In this document: positions 25,600-34,101 of the stretch, one piece after another
How the letters are laid out: each line of letters begins with the position of its first letter
Position numbering within the stretch: position 1 is the stretch's first letter
Assembly: GCA_003644405.1 (NCBI GenBank)
Contig: QNCE01000001.1
Coordinates: 1 to 51,478, forward strand
Source of the DNA: Candidatus Omnitrophota bacterium
GTDB taxonomy: Bacteria; Omnitrophota; Gorgyraeia; Duberdicusellales; 4484-171
Reading direction: 5' to 3'
Length of the DNA: 51,478 bases
Position numbers and translations under genes: made by a program
Notes under the pieces: generated by a model
What the model saw: the letters and a program-made list of their open reading frames with translations, nothing else
Databases searched by the model: none
What the model was told of the DNA's origin: nothing

Positions 25600-26517
25600 C
25601 TAACCCTCCTTTTCTAAATCGAAATAATCTTTGGCATTCTCAAAATTAATCACTCTACTTTGAGGGGAAATCTTTCTTATTAACCCTCGTAAAATCTTAG
25701 AGGGCCCTATTTCTACGAAGGTAGTAACTCCCTTCTCTACCATAAACTCTACACATCTCTTCCACATTACTGGAGAAACCAACTGATTTAGAAGATTCCT
25801 CTTTAGATCCGAAGAATCACAATGAGAAGTGGCAGTAAAATTGCTTACAATAGGGATCTTTGCATCCTTAAATTTTAGGCTTTCCATAACTTTCTCCAAT
25901 CTCCTTTTAGCTGGCTCCATAAAAGGGGAGTGAAACCCTCCGCTTACTGCCAACTCCACTACCCTTGCTCCTAGATTTTCTAACTCTTTCTTTACTCTTT
26001 CTTTACCTTCTCTACTTAAAGAAATAACCACCTGGTGGGGGGAGTTTATATTAGCAATATAAAAACCTAATTCTCTCTCTTTTTTTCTTAAATCCTCCTC
26101 CTTCATCCCAATCACAGCTAACATCGAGGAGGGATTTTCTAAACTAGCTTCCTCCATAGCTAGGGCTCTTTCCTTAACTAAGTAAATTAACTCCTCCAAG
26201 GTAAGAACTTCTGCAGGATAAAGACAGGTATACTCTCCTAAACTTAATCCGGAAAGGTAACTTACTTCCTTTAATATATTTTTTCTCTTTTTTAACACCT
26301 CCAATCCAGCAAGAGCTACTATTAAAATCGCTAACTGCTGGGTGCTGGTTTTTTTTAACTCCTCTTGAGGACCTTGAAAACATACCTTAGCTAAATCAAT
26401 ACCTACAACTCCCTCAGCGATAGAAAAAATTTGTTTAGCTTCAGGGAATTCTTCATAGAAACTTTTTCCCATTCCTAAGTACTGAGCACCTTGACCAGGA
26501 AACACCAATGCCTTCAT
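25600..26517 (-). CDS. fabD: Malonyl-CoA:ACP transacylase
   Basis: 305 residues. It has FPGQGAQY at the N-terminus, the nucleophile S92 in GLSLGEY and the catalytic His in SGGFHSPFMEPA. It loads malonate onto ACP. It begins 4 bases after fabH. Confidence 0.96.
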   Translation of the reverse strand: MKALVFPGQGAQYLGMGKSFYEEFPEAKQIFSIAEGVVGIDLAKVCFQGPQEELKKTSTQQLAILIVALAGLEVLKKRKNILKEVSYLSGLSLGEYTCLYPAEVLTLEELIYLVKERALAMEEASLENPSSMLAVIGMKEEDLRKKERELGFYIANINSPHQVVISLSREGKERVKKELENLGARVVELAVSGGFHSPFMEPAKRRLEKVMESLKFKDAKIPIVSNFTATSHCDSSDLKRNLLNQLVSPVMWKRCVEFMVEKGVTTFVEIGPSKILRGLIRKISPQSRVINFENAKDYFDLEKEG

Positions 26518-26521
26518 TACT

Positions 26522-27502
26522 CTATACCCACTTTATCACACTACTCCCCCAAACCAAACCCCCACCAAAAGCATCTAAAACTACAACGTCTCCTTTTTTA
26601 ATTCTTCCCTCCTCCCAAGCCTCACATAAAGCTACTGCAGAAGAAGCACTAGACATATTCCCATACCGTTCAATATTAACATAGACTTTATCCTCGGTTA
26701 ATCCTAACCGTTTAGCTACTGCAGTAATTATCCTTATATTCGCCTGATGAGGAACAAGCAAGTCTATATCTTTTCTTCCTAACCCTGCCCTTTTTAAAGC
26801 CTTCTGGGCAGCCTCAACCATTATCCGTACTGCTATGCGAAATAACTCATTGCCCTTCATCCTTATATAATGGAGCCTTTCTTTTACTGTATCTAGAGAA
26901 GCAGGACAGCGGGAGCCACCGCCGGGAAGTATGAGAAGCTCACTCTTAGAACCATCCCCTCCTAAATAAGCACTTAAGAAACCATCCCGATTACTGGGAA
27001 CTAATACCGCTGCTCCTGCACCGTCTCCAAAGAGCACACATGTAGAACGATCTTCCCAGTCAGTAATAGAAGTTAGAACTTCACTACCTACCACTAAAGC
27101 ATTCTTATAAAACCCGCACTTTAAAAACTGCCAAGCACAGGTTAAAGCATAAACAAACCCAGCACAGGCAGCAGAGATATCAAAACAGCAGGCTTTTTTT
27201 GCCTTTAGATAATCTTGTAAGTAACACGCAGTGGAAGGAAATTGAGTATCAGGAGTGATAGTAGCAACGATTATTAAGTCTAAATCTTTGGGTTTTAACC
27301 CTGCTCTCTTCAAAGCTACTAGAGAAGCTTCTCTAGCTAAAACTGAAGCAGAAACATTTTTTTCTACTACATGACGCGTCTTTATTCCAGTTCGAGTGGT
27401 AATCCACTCATCCGATGTATCTACAATCTTTTCTAAGTCAAAATTAGTAAGAATCTTAGGAGGTAAGTATTTGCCTAATCCTACTATCTTGGCAGACTTC
27501 AT
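26522..27502 (-). CDS. fabH: 3-oxoacyl-ACP synthase III
   Basis: 326 residues. The Cys-His-Asn triad is C113 (ISAACAGF), His in VPHQANIRI and Asn in YGNMSSAS, where Thr is more usual than Met after Asn. TRTGI near residue 38 is the CoA-binding stretch. It starts fatty-acid synthesis from acetyl-CoA and malonyl-ACP. Its start lies 47 bases inside plsX. Confidence 0.96.
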   Translation of the reverse strand: MKSAKIVGLGKYLPPKILTNFDLEKIVDTSDEWITTRTGIKTRHVVEKNVSASVLAREASLVALKRAGLKPKDLDLIIVATITPDTQFPSTACYLQDYLKAKKACCFDISAACAGFVYALTCAWQFLKCGFYKNALVVGSEVLTSITDWEDRSTCVLFGDGAGAAVLVPSNRDGFLSAYLGGDGSKSELLILPGGGSRCPASLDTVKERLHYIRMKGNELFRIAVRIMVEAAQKALKRAGLGRKDIDLLVPHQANIRIITAVAKRLGLTEDKVYVNIERYGNMSSASSAVALCEAWEEGRIKKGDVVVLDAFGGGLVWGSSVIKWV

Positions 27503-28487
27503 CTACCCTCCTTTTTATTTCCTTATTTAAATCTCGGTTTAACTCTTGAATAGCTACTTTTATAGCATTCTTAACTGCATAAGCATGCGAACGTCCATGA
27601 CCAATAATTACTACCCCATCTATCCCTAAAAGAGGGGCTCCTCCATACTCTGCATAGTCAGTAATTTTTTTAAAGCCTTTTAAACTCTGTTTAACGAAAA
27701 GGAATCCTAACTTACCTAAGAAATCCTTCCTAGTATTATCTAATAAAAATTTCTCCATAGCTTCAGCAAACCCTTCTGATACTTTTAATACAGCGTTACC
27801 TACGTATCCATCGCAAACAATACAATCACATTTTCCTAAAAATATATCTCTTGGCTCTAAATTCCCTACAAAGTTTAAAGGGGCCTGAGCAAAGAGACGG
27901 TGGGTATTCTTTATAAGATCCGGACCTTTGGTAGCCTCCTCTCCTATGCTAAGAAGACCCACACTGGGATTATTTCTTCCTAAAACTAAGGAATAATAAA
28001 CCGAAGCCATTATTCCATACTGAAAAAGATGGAGAGGTTTTGGATCGATATTTGCTCCCACATCTATAATTAAGCATATCCCTTTTAGAGTAGGAACTAA
28101 TACAGCAATTCCCGCTCGCTCAATCCCTTCAATTAAACCTACCTCTAAAGTAGCAGCACACACTACAGCCCCAGTATTACCACAAGAGACAAAAGCATCA
28201 ATTTTACCTTCCTTCAGAAGAAGTATTCCTTTCACTATAGAAGAATCCCGCTTTCTCCTCACAGAAGAAACTGGAAAATCACTCATATCTATCTTCTCTT
28301 TTGCCTCTACTATAGAAAACTTACTCAAATCTATTCCTTCTTTTGCTGCTTCTTTCTCTATTTCCCCTTTGTTCCCTATTAGCACTAAGTGAACATCCAG
28401 CTCTTTAGTAGCTAAATATGCTCCTTTAAGAGGTTCTAAAGGTGCATAATCTCCTCCGGAAATATCTAAACCTACTCTATATACCAT
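27456..28487 (-). CDS. plsX: Phosphate acyltransferase PlsX
   Basis: 343 residues. It begins RVGLDISGGDYAPLEPLKGA and includes FVSCGNTGAVV, DVGANIDPKP, GNLEPRDIF and CDGYVGNAVLK, all PlsX hallmarks. It makes acyl phosphate from acyl-ACP for phospholipid synthesis. The order yceD-rpmF-plsX-fabH-fabD-fabG-acpP-fabF is a widely conserved cluster. Confidence 0.96.
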   Translation of the reverse strand: MVYRVGLDISGGDYAPLEPLKGAYLATKELDVHLVLIGNKGEIEKEAAKEGIDLSKFSIVEAKEKIDMSDFPVSSVRRKRDSSIVKGILLLKEGKIDAFVSCGNTGAVVCAATLEVGLIEGIERAGIAVLVPTLKGICLIIDVGANIDPKPLHLFQYGIMASVYYSLVLGRNNPSVGLLSIGEEATKGPDLIKNTHRLFAQAPLNFVGNLEPRDIFLGKCDCIVCDGYVGNAVLKVSEGFAEAMEKFLLDNTRKDFLGKLGFLFVKQSLKGFKKITDYAEYGGAPLLGIDGVVIIGHGRSHAYAVKNAIKVAIQELNRDLNKEIKRRVDEVCQDSRIRQILTS

Positions 28488-28675
28488 TATTTCTTCTCTT
28501 TTTCTATAACTACTACTTCTCTACCTCGGTAGTATCCACAAAAGGGACAAACCATATGAGCTGGTTTTAGTCTTCCACACTCCTTACAGGGAACAAGGGC
28601 GGGGATACTTAATTTCTGATGCGTTCTCTTTTTTCTTGTGCGAGAGTGTGAATGTCTTCTCTTAGGGTGAGCCAT
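28487..28675 (-). CDS. rpmF: 50S ribosomal protein L32
   Basis: 62 residues. It begins MAHPKRRHSHSRTRKKR and holds a zinc ribbon, CKECG and CPFCG. The position between yceD and plsX is the classic one. It has a strong AGGAGGAGG upstream and shares one base with plsX. Confidence 0.97.
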   Translation of the reverse strand: MAHPKRRHSHSRTRKKRTHQKLSIPALVPCKECGRLKPAHMVCPFCGYYRGREVVVIEKEKK

Positions 28676-28687
28676 TTCCTCCTCCTC

Positions 28688-29107
28688 TTAATCTGATTTT
28701 TTTACACACTGACATTGAGAATAATTTAAGTTTACTCCACATCCAGGACATAATCCTTTACAGTCAGGACGACATAACACTTTCATAGGAAACTCTAAAA
28801 GAATCTGTTCTCTTATTGCTTCATCCATCTCTAAGTAATCACCAAGATGAGAGACAGGATAGTAAAAATCAAATTTTTGGACTACCTTTTGACCTACCTC
28901 TTGAAGGCATCGAGAACAAGTTATTATACGGTGAGTAGTAACTTCCGTCTTTACCAAAATATTCTTGCCTACTTTAGAAAACTCACAAACCACATGAATA
29001 TTGTCTACAAATTTTATATCAAAACTATCCATGTCCCAACTCTGAGCAGAAACATCTTCCTCTAAAAGGAGGCCCTCCTGGGGAATTTTATTTACTGCTA
29101 CTTTCAT
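28688..29107 (-). CDS. YceD/DUF177 family protein
   Basis: 139 residues. The DUF177 C-terminus CRPDCKGLCPGCGVNLNYSQCQC binds metal by its look, and CSRCLQEV lies in the middle. The bacterial and plant homologues are linked to 23S rRNA accumulation or ribosome assembly. It precedes rpmF as in most bacteria and overlaps coaD by 20 bases. Confidence 0.9.
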   Translation of the reverse strand: MKVAVNKIPQEGLLLEEDVSAQSWDMDSFDIKFVDNIHVVCEFSKVGKNILVKTEVTTHRIITCSRCLQEVGQKVVQKFDFYYPVSHLGDYLEMDEAIREQILLEFPMKVLCRPDCKGLCPGCGVNLNYSQCQCVKKSD

Positions 29108-29579
29108 TGAACTTTCGCTTTAAAGCACGGAGAGAAACCAAAGGTAAAAATGCCTTTAGATCCGCTCCCAAGGCAGCTGCTTCTTTGATTAAGCGAGAAG
29201 AGATATAAGAATACCGAGGGTGAGGCATAAGAAATACTGCTTCTATTTCGGGAGCAAGCTTCCTATTAGTTAGAGCCATCTGAAACTCGTACTCAAAGTC
29301 AGAAATCATCCGTAACCCTCGCAAAATTACTTTAACCTTCATTTTCTTAGCAAACTCTACCATTAACCCATCAAAACCCACTACTTTCACATTTCTTAAA
29401 CCCCTTACTGCCTCTTTCACCATCTCCTCTCGCTCAGAATAAGAGAAAAGGGTAGGCTTGGTAGGAAATTTTACTACTGCAACAATAAGCTGGGGAAAAA
29501 TGGATGCGGCTCGGTTTATAATATCTAAATGGCCTAGGGTAATAGGATCAAATGTTCCGGGATAAAGAACTTTCTTCAT
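29088..29579 (-). CDS. coaD: Phosphopantetheine adenylyltransferase
   Basis: 163 residues. It has the nucleotidyltransferase motif YPGTFDPITLGHLDII (T/HxGH class), a substrate loop ILRGLRMISDFEYEFQMA and YSYISSRLIKE. It forms dephospho-CoA, the source of the ACP prosthetic group for the genes downstream. It overlaps rsmD by 32 bases. Confidence 0.97.
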   Translation of the reverse strand: MKKVLYPGTFDPITLGHLDIINRAASIFPQLIVAVVKFPTKPTLFSYSEREEMVKEAVRGLRNVKVVGFDGLMVEFAKKMKVKVILRGLRMISDFEYEFQMALTNRKLAPEIEAVFLMPHPRYSYISSRLIKEAAALGADLKAFLPLVSLRALKRKFNESSSK

Positions 29580-30120
29580 TCTTTCTATAAATCAAAAGAA
29601 GAGTTTGACCATACTTTTTAGAGAGAATCTTAGAAAACCGCTTAAACTCTTTCTCTACGCTATCTTTGTAATAACAAGTTACTACTACTAAACCAGAAGA
29701 AGCTAATATATCATATTCATCCAAGGTTTGCAAGGATTTTGTAGAAAAGCCTTTATAGTAAGGAGGATCTAAGAAGATAACATCAAATTTCTCCTCTTGG
29801 GCGTAAAAATCCTTTATTGCCTTAAAAGCATCTTTAAGAATGGGAGTAGCTTTTGCAGAAACTTTCAGTGCCGCCAGGTTCTTATAGATAGTATCTATAG
29901 AACTCTTTTTTATATCTACAAGCACAGCTTCCTTTGCCCCTAAAGAAAGAGCCTCTATCCCTAAAGACCCTGAACCACTGAAAAGATCTAATACTTTAGC
30001 CTCAACTACTTCCTCTTTTATTAAGTCAAATAGAGACTTCTTTACTCTTAAGGAAACCGCTCTTATCCCTTTAGGCACACTTAAATAGCGATTTTTAAAA
30101 ATTCCTCTAATTACCTTCAT
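29548..30120 (-). CDS. rsmD: 16S rRNA (guanine-966-N2)-methyltransferase
   Basis: 190 residues from the ATG at 30120, which overlaps the recG stop as ATGA; an upstream TTG would add only four residues. It shows the SAM loop VLDLFSGSGSLGIEALS and the N-methylase DPPY motif (VIFLDPPYY). The rsmD-coaD pair is a common arrangement. Confidence 0.94.
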   Translation of the reverse strand: MKVIRGIFKNRYLSVPKGIRAVSLRVKKSLFDLIKEEVVEAKVLDLFSGSGSLGIEALSLGAKEAVLVDIKKSSIDTIYKNLAALKVSAKATPILKDAFKAIKDFYAQEEKFDVIFLDPPYYKGFSTKSLQTLDEYDILASSGLVVVTCYYKDSVEKEFKRFSKILSKKYGQTLLLIYRKNEESSLSRNI

Positions 30121-32159
30121 TTTCCTATCCAAAAATCAAGATGTTCTTTTATACACCTATGGTAGGGCTTCCTAAGATGGGGGTCATTTTTTACTACCTG
30201 ATAAGCTAATTTCCTTGCCCATCTAAGGTTATCCAAATCCTCCAAAGGGTTAGCTACTTTAAGATGAGGAAAGCCCCACTGTAAGTGTCCAAAAAAATCT
30301 CCTGGACCCCTTAATTTAAGGTCCTCCTCAGCAATCTTAAATCCATCACTAGTCTCCTTAATAACTTCTATACGCTTACGAGCATTTTCTCCCATATTTT
30401 CAGATCCAATAACAATAAAGTAAGGCTGGTAAGTAGAACGACGAATTCTACCTCGCAGCTGGTGTAACTGGGAGAGGCCAAACCTTTCGGGATTCTCTAC
30501 TACCATCACCGTGGCATTCTCAATATTTATCCCTACTTCAACCACAGTGGTAGCCACTAAAATATTGATGCGGTTCTTCCTAAAATCCTCGGCTATCTCC
30601 AACCGTCTTTTTTTAGACATCTGTCCATGAAAAACTTCTACCCGGAATTGAGTAAATACTTTTTTTAATCTCTCATACATCTGATTCAAAGAATGAATAT
30701 CTTGAAGTCTGGACTCCTCAATAACAGGGTAAATTATGTAAGCCTGCCTTCCTTCTTTCAATTTATCTTTGATAAAGCTGTATACCCACTCTCTATTTTC
30801 TTGATCTACAACAATAGTCTGAGGCTGGCAACGATTGGGTGGGAGTTCCTTTATAAGAGAAAGATCTAAATCTCCATAGATAGATAAAGCTAGACTCCGA
30901 GGAATGGGAGTAGCGCTCATAATCAAACAATCAGGATTTTTACCTTTTTTAGGTAAAAGGGCGCGTTGTGCTACCCCAAACTTATGTTGTTCATCTATAA
31001 CCACCAAACCTAAATTTTTAAATTCTACATTTTCATCAAGAAGAGAATGGGTACCTACAACAATCTCAGTCTTTCCTTCCTTTAAAGAAGTTATGATTTT
31101 TTCTCTCATCTTTTTAGAAAGAGAAGAAACTAAAATATCTACTCTAAATCCTAAAGGAGCTAGAATACTTTGGAGAGCCTGATGATGCTGAAAAGCCAAA
31201 ATTTCAGTAGGAACCATAACTGCAGCTTGATACCCTGAATGAACACATACTCCTATAGCGAAAATAGCTACAGCAGTTTTACCTGAACCTACATCTCCCT
31301 GAAGGAGACGATGCATAGGATAGGGTTTTTTCATATCTTCAAGGATTTGAACAAGTGCTTCTTCTTGAGAAGAAGTGAGAGAAAAATCAAACCTTCTTCT
31401 AATCTCCTCTATAAAATCTTTATCTACCTTAAATGGTATTCCCTTAGTTAAGACTCTCCTTGCTTTTCTTAAGTAAACCATGATTTGAGAAAAGAACAGT
31501 TCTTCAAATATAAATCTTTCTCTAGCTAAATTAGCATCTTGAAATGTGGAAGGATAGTGAATATTTTCTAAAGCCTCTCTTATATTAGGAATTTTTCTCT
31601 CCTCTCTTATGTAGAAAGGAAGGGGATCAAGAAGCTGGGAAGAAAACTTCTTTAACCCTTCAAAGATTATCTTCCGCATCCTTCTCTGAGTAATTCCCTC
31701 TACAAGGCGATAGAAACCCACAATTCTCCCAAAGTTAAAAGAATCTACTGAAGAAAACTTCTCATACTCAGGAGAGATAAATTGAATACTCCCTTTAAAG
31801 AGAGTAGCTTTCCCATAGAGGAAGAGTTCATCTCCTACATTTATATAATCTCTAAGATAAGGCTGATTAAACCATACACAGTTTAAGAAACCACTTCCAT
31901 CGGAAACAACTGCTTCGAAGAGCTTTCTACCAAATAGAAAACGCTTAACTCCCCTTACATTCCTTGCCATAACTTTCCCTTTTACTAAAAAATGAACACC
32001 TTCTTTTATCTCTTTGATAGGAGTTATGTAGCGCCTGTCTTGATAGCGCAAGGGAAAATAATAAAGTAAATCTTTTCCACTATAAATTTCTAATTTTGCT
32101 AAAGTATTAGCTAATTTTGAACCTATCCCTTTTATGTAACGCAAAGAAAGGTCCTGCAT
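30117..32159 (-). CDS. recG: ATP-dependent DNA helicase RecG
   Basis: 680 residues, normal length. An N-terminal wedge/OB domain (about 1-230) is followed by helicase motifs: GDVGSGKTAVA (Walker A), VVIDEQHKFG (DEQH box), MSATPIPRSLAL, VATTVVEVGINI and QLRGRIRRS. It remodels stalled replication forks and Holliday junctions. It follows rtcA by 2 bases. Confidence 0.96.
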   Translation of the reverse strand: MQDLSLRYIKGIGSKLANTLAKLEIYSGKDLLYYFPLRYQDRRYITPIKEIKEGVHFLVKGKVMARNVRGVKRFLFGRKLFEAVVSDGSGFLNCVWFNQPYLRDYINVGDELFLYGKATLFKGSIQFISPEYEKFSSVDSFNFGRIVGFYRLVEGITQRRMRKIIFEGLKKFSSQLLDPLPFYIREERKIPNIREALENIHYPSTFQDANLARERFIFEELFFSQIMVYLRKARRVLTKGIPFKVDKDFIEEIRRRFDFSLTSSQEEALVQILEDMKKPYPMHRLLQGDVGSGKTAVAIFAIGVCVHSGYQAAVMVPTEILAFQHHQALQSILAPLGFRVDILVSSLSKKMREKIITSLKEGKTEIVVGTHSLLDENVEFKNLGLVVIDEQHKFGVAQRALLPKKGKNPDCLIMSATPIPRSLALSIYGDLDLSLIKELPPNRCQPQTIVVDQENREWVYSFIKDKLKEGRQAYIIYPVIEESRLQDIHSLNQMYERLKKVFTQFRVEVFHGQMSKKRRLEIAEDFRKNRINILVATTVVEVGINIENATVMVVENPERFGLSQLHQLRGRIRRSTYQPYFIVIGSENMGENARKRIEVIKETSDGFKIAEEDLKLRGPGDFFGHLQWGFPHLKVANPLEDLDNLRWARKLAYQVVKNDPHLRKPYHRCIKEHLDFWIGK

Positions 32160-32161
32160 AG

Positions 32162-33169
32162 TTAAGAGATACTCTTTACTAAATTACCCTCCACAGAAAA
32201 TTTTTTGTCTAAAAATTTTTCACAAACCCAAATGTTAGTTAAGGTATGTAAGGTAATTTGAGATGTAAGAAATTCTCCCCCTAGGAAAGCCATATAGGGA
32301 ATAAGATGATCGGCAAGGTGTCTGTCGCAGGCAGCTCCACTTTCTATTTCTTCTTTAAGTTTTGCTACTGCTTGGTAAGCTACTTTCTCTGCTGATTTAC
32401 CTTTTTCTCCTAAACTATTACTGAAGAGGATAGTATTTTCAAAATAAGCACAGAGGTAAATCTCTGAACCAGAAGAGAAAGTATCAGTGTAAAAAAATCT
32501 TTCTTCAATCTCTAAATTGGGGTAAGTTTCTTTCAACAACTCCCTGGCTTTATAGAGTTGTCTTTGAGCTACATTTTTCTCCTTTAGAGAAGAAGAAGCA
32601 ATACTTGTTATAGATACTTTAATAAAGCAGCCTCTTTGGGTAAAGTTAATACTTCCTAAGTCACTTTTTTTTACCCTTAAAGAAACCTGACCTCCTCCTT
32701 TAGGATAATATCCTCTCCTCATTACCTGGAGATGAGCATTTATGCCTAGAAGAGGAAATACCACTTTGGAATAGAAATCTACAGGAGGAGCCCATTTTCC
32801 TGCTGTTCCTCCTATTACTTTTAAGGTTACCTCTTTATTTAAAATTACAATCGGTAAAAGAATTGCTTGAATAATTAATCCAACAGAAGCGGCTGTCTCT
32901 GTTTTTAAAAAGATAGAGGAAGCCTTAACTTCTGAGGAAGGGGAAAAACGAATTCTCTGGGAACCAAGAAAAGCTCCTTGGCAGGAAGCAGCAAACATTT
33001 TCTGAAAAGCTTGAATCACATACAGATGTTGAGTTGCTAGCCCAGGGTTTTTTCTTTTCTTTCTTATATTAAATATCTCTATTTCCTCTCCTAAGATAGT
33101 AGAAAGCCCTAAAGCCGTTCTTAAGATCTGACCTCCCCCCTCGAGATAAGACCCATCTATAGAAATCAT
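32162..33169 (-). CDS. rtcA: RNA 3'-terminal phosphate cyclase
   Basis: 335 residues, full length. It has GSYLEGGGQILRTALGLS at the N-terminus, KRKNPGLATQHL, YYPKGGGQV (154-162) and the catalytic His H284 in DRHLADHLIPYMA, the site of adenylylation in the family. RtcA converts an RNA 3' phosphate to a 2',3'-cyclic phosphate and can adenylylate 5' ends. Its usual partner RtcB is not here. Instead it overlaps a macro-Nudix fusion and is one gene from a CCA-type nucleotidyltransferase. Confidence 0.94.
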   Translation of the reverse strand: MISIDGSYLEGGGQILRTALGLSTILGEEIEIFNIRKKRKNPGLATQHLYVIQAFQKMFAASCQGAFLGSQRIRFSPSSEVKASSIFLKTETAASVGLIIQAILLPIVILNKEVTLKVIGGTAGKWAPPVDFYSKVVFPLLGINAHLQVMRRGYYPKGGGQVSLRVKKSDLGSINFTQRGCFIKVSITSIASSSLKEKNVAQRQLYKARELLKETYPNLEIEERFFYTDTFSSGSEIYLCAYFENTILFSNSLGEKGKSAEKVAYQAVAKLKEEIESGAACDRHLADHLIPYMAFLGGEFLTSQITLHTLTNIWVCEKFLDKKFSVEGNLVKSIS

Positions 33170-34101
33170 TTTTTCTTTTCCTTGATGTAGTCTCTTATTA
33201 TCTTAGCATGATCAAAGGCTATTTTCTTAGGCAAACTATCTAATCTAAAAACTTGAGCATCTTTAGCATCAGAGGAAGAAAGAAGACGGCCTCTCCCCTT
33301 TCCTACAAACACTACGGAGACAGTATGAAATCGAGGATCCCGGTTAGGATTAGAATAAACTTTAAACTGTTTAAAGTTTACAAAATCTAAATTCGTCTCC
33401 TCCTTTACTTCTCTTTTTACCGCTTCTTCCACACTCTCACCGTAATCTAGGAATCCTCCAGGAAGAGCCCAACCAAAAGGGGGATTGCTTCTTTCTATCA
33501 TCACAATCCCTCCAGCAAATTCTACTATTCCATCTACAGTAAGAAAAGGACCTTGACATACCTTCTTGGTGATATAATCTAAGTACCCCAAAAGATTCTT
33601 TTTAAAAGCTGTCAACGCTTGAAGAGAAGCAAGAACGAAAACAATCTTTTTAAGAGATGGCTTTTCGATTTCTCTTAAGTAACGAAACACCTCTTGAGCC
33701 ATTATCTTAGCAGAGAGGAAATAAGAAAGTTTGCCTGTCCCACATCCTAAAGCACAGAAAGAAAGAGAATGAATACGTTTGCTCTGAGCTAACCATAAAG
33801 TAGCAGCAGTGGCTTTTCTAATTACCTCTTCGTTAGTTTTAAAGTCTAATCCCATAGTTACTGCATGAATCACATATTTAGCCTTCAATGCGCCAGCCCT
33901 AGTAATAATAGCCTCCCCCTTTTTTGCTGGAGCGTGTTTTTGAGCCTCTCTTTCAATTGTTTTCCCACCCTTTCTCTTTATAGCGCTAGCTACCCCTCCT
34001 TCCATAAAAAAATGTGTATTAGCAGAGTTAACTATTGCCTCGGTATTTACCTCAGTAATATCCGCCTTAACTACCTTAATCTCCACCCCTTTTATAAACA
34101 T
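33166..34101 (-). CDS. Macro-domain/Nudix hydrolase fusion
   Basis: 311 residues. The macro domain (about 4-165) shows IVNSANTHFFMEGGVASAI (ADP-ribose binding loop with the conserved Asn and Gly-Gly-Val) and SFCALGCGTGKL as the second loop. The Nudix domain (about 182-305) has the box GX5EX7REVKEETNL from G216: E222, R230, E231, E234 and E235 are present, and the usual Gly near its end is N237. Macro domains bind or hydrolyse ADP-ribose derivatives, and many Nudix enzymes cleave ADP-ribose. One chain could thus turn ADP-ribose 1''-phosphate or O-acetyl-ADP-ribose into AMP and a ribose phosphate. It overlaps rtcA (4 bases) and cca (10 bases). Substrate is not proven. Confidence 0.87.
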   Translation of the reverse strand: MFIKGVEIKVVKADITEVNTEAIVNSANTHFFMEGGVASAIKRKGGKTIEREAQKHAPAKKGEAIITRAGALKAKYVIHAVTMGLDFKTNEEVIRKATAATLWLAQSKRIHSLSFCALGCGTGKLSYFLSAKIMAQEVFRYLREIEKPSLKKIVFVLASLQALTAFKKNLLGYLDYITKKVCQGPFLTVDGIVEFAGGIVMIERSNPPFGWALPGGFLDYGESVEEAVKREVKEETNLDFVNFKQFKVYSNPNRDPRFHTVSVVFVGKGRGRLLSSSDAKDAQVFRLDSLPKKIAFDHAKIIRDYIKEKKK

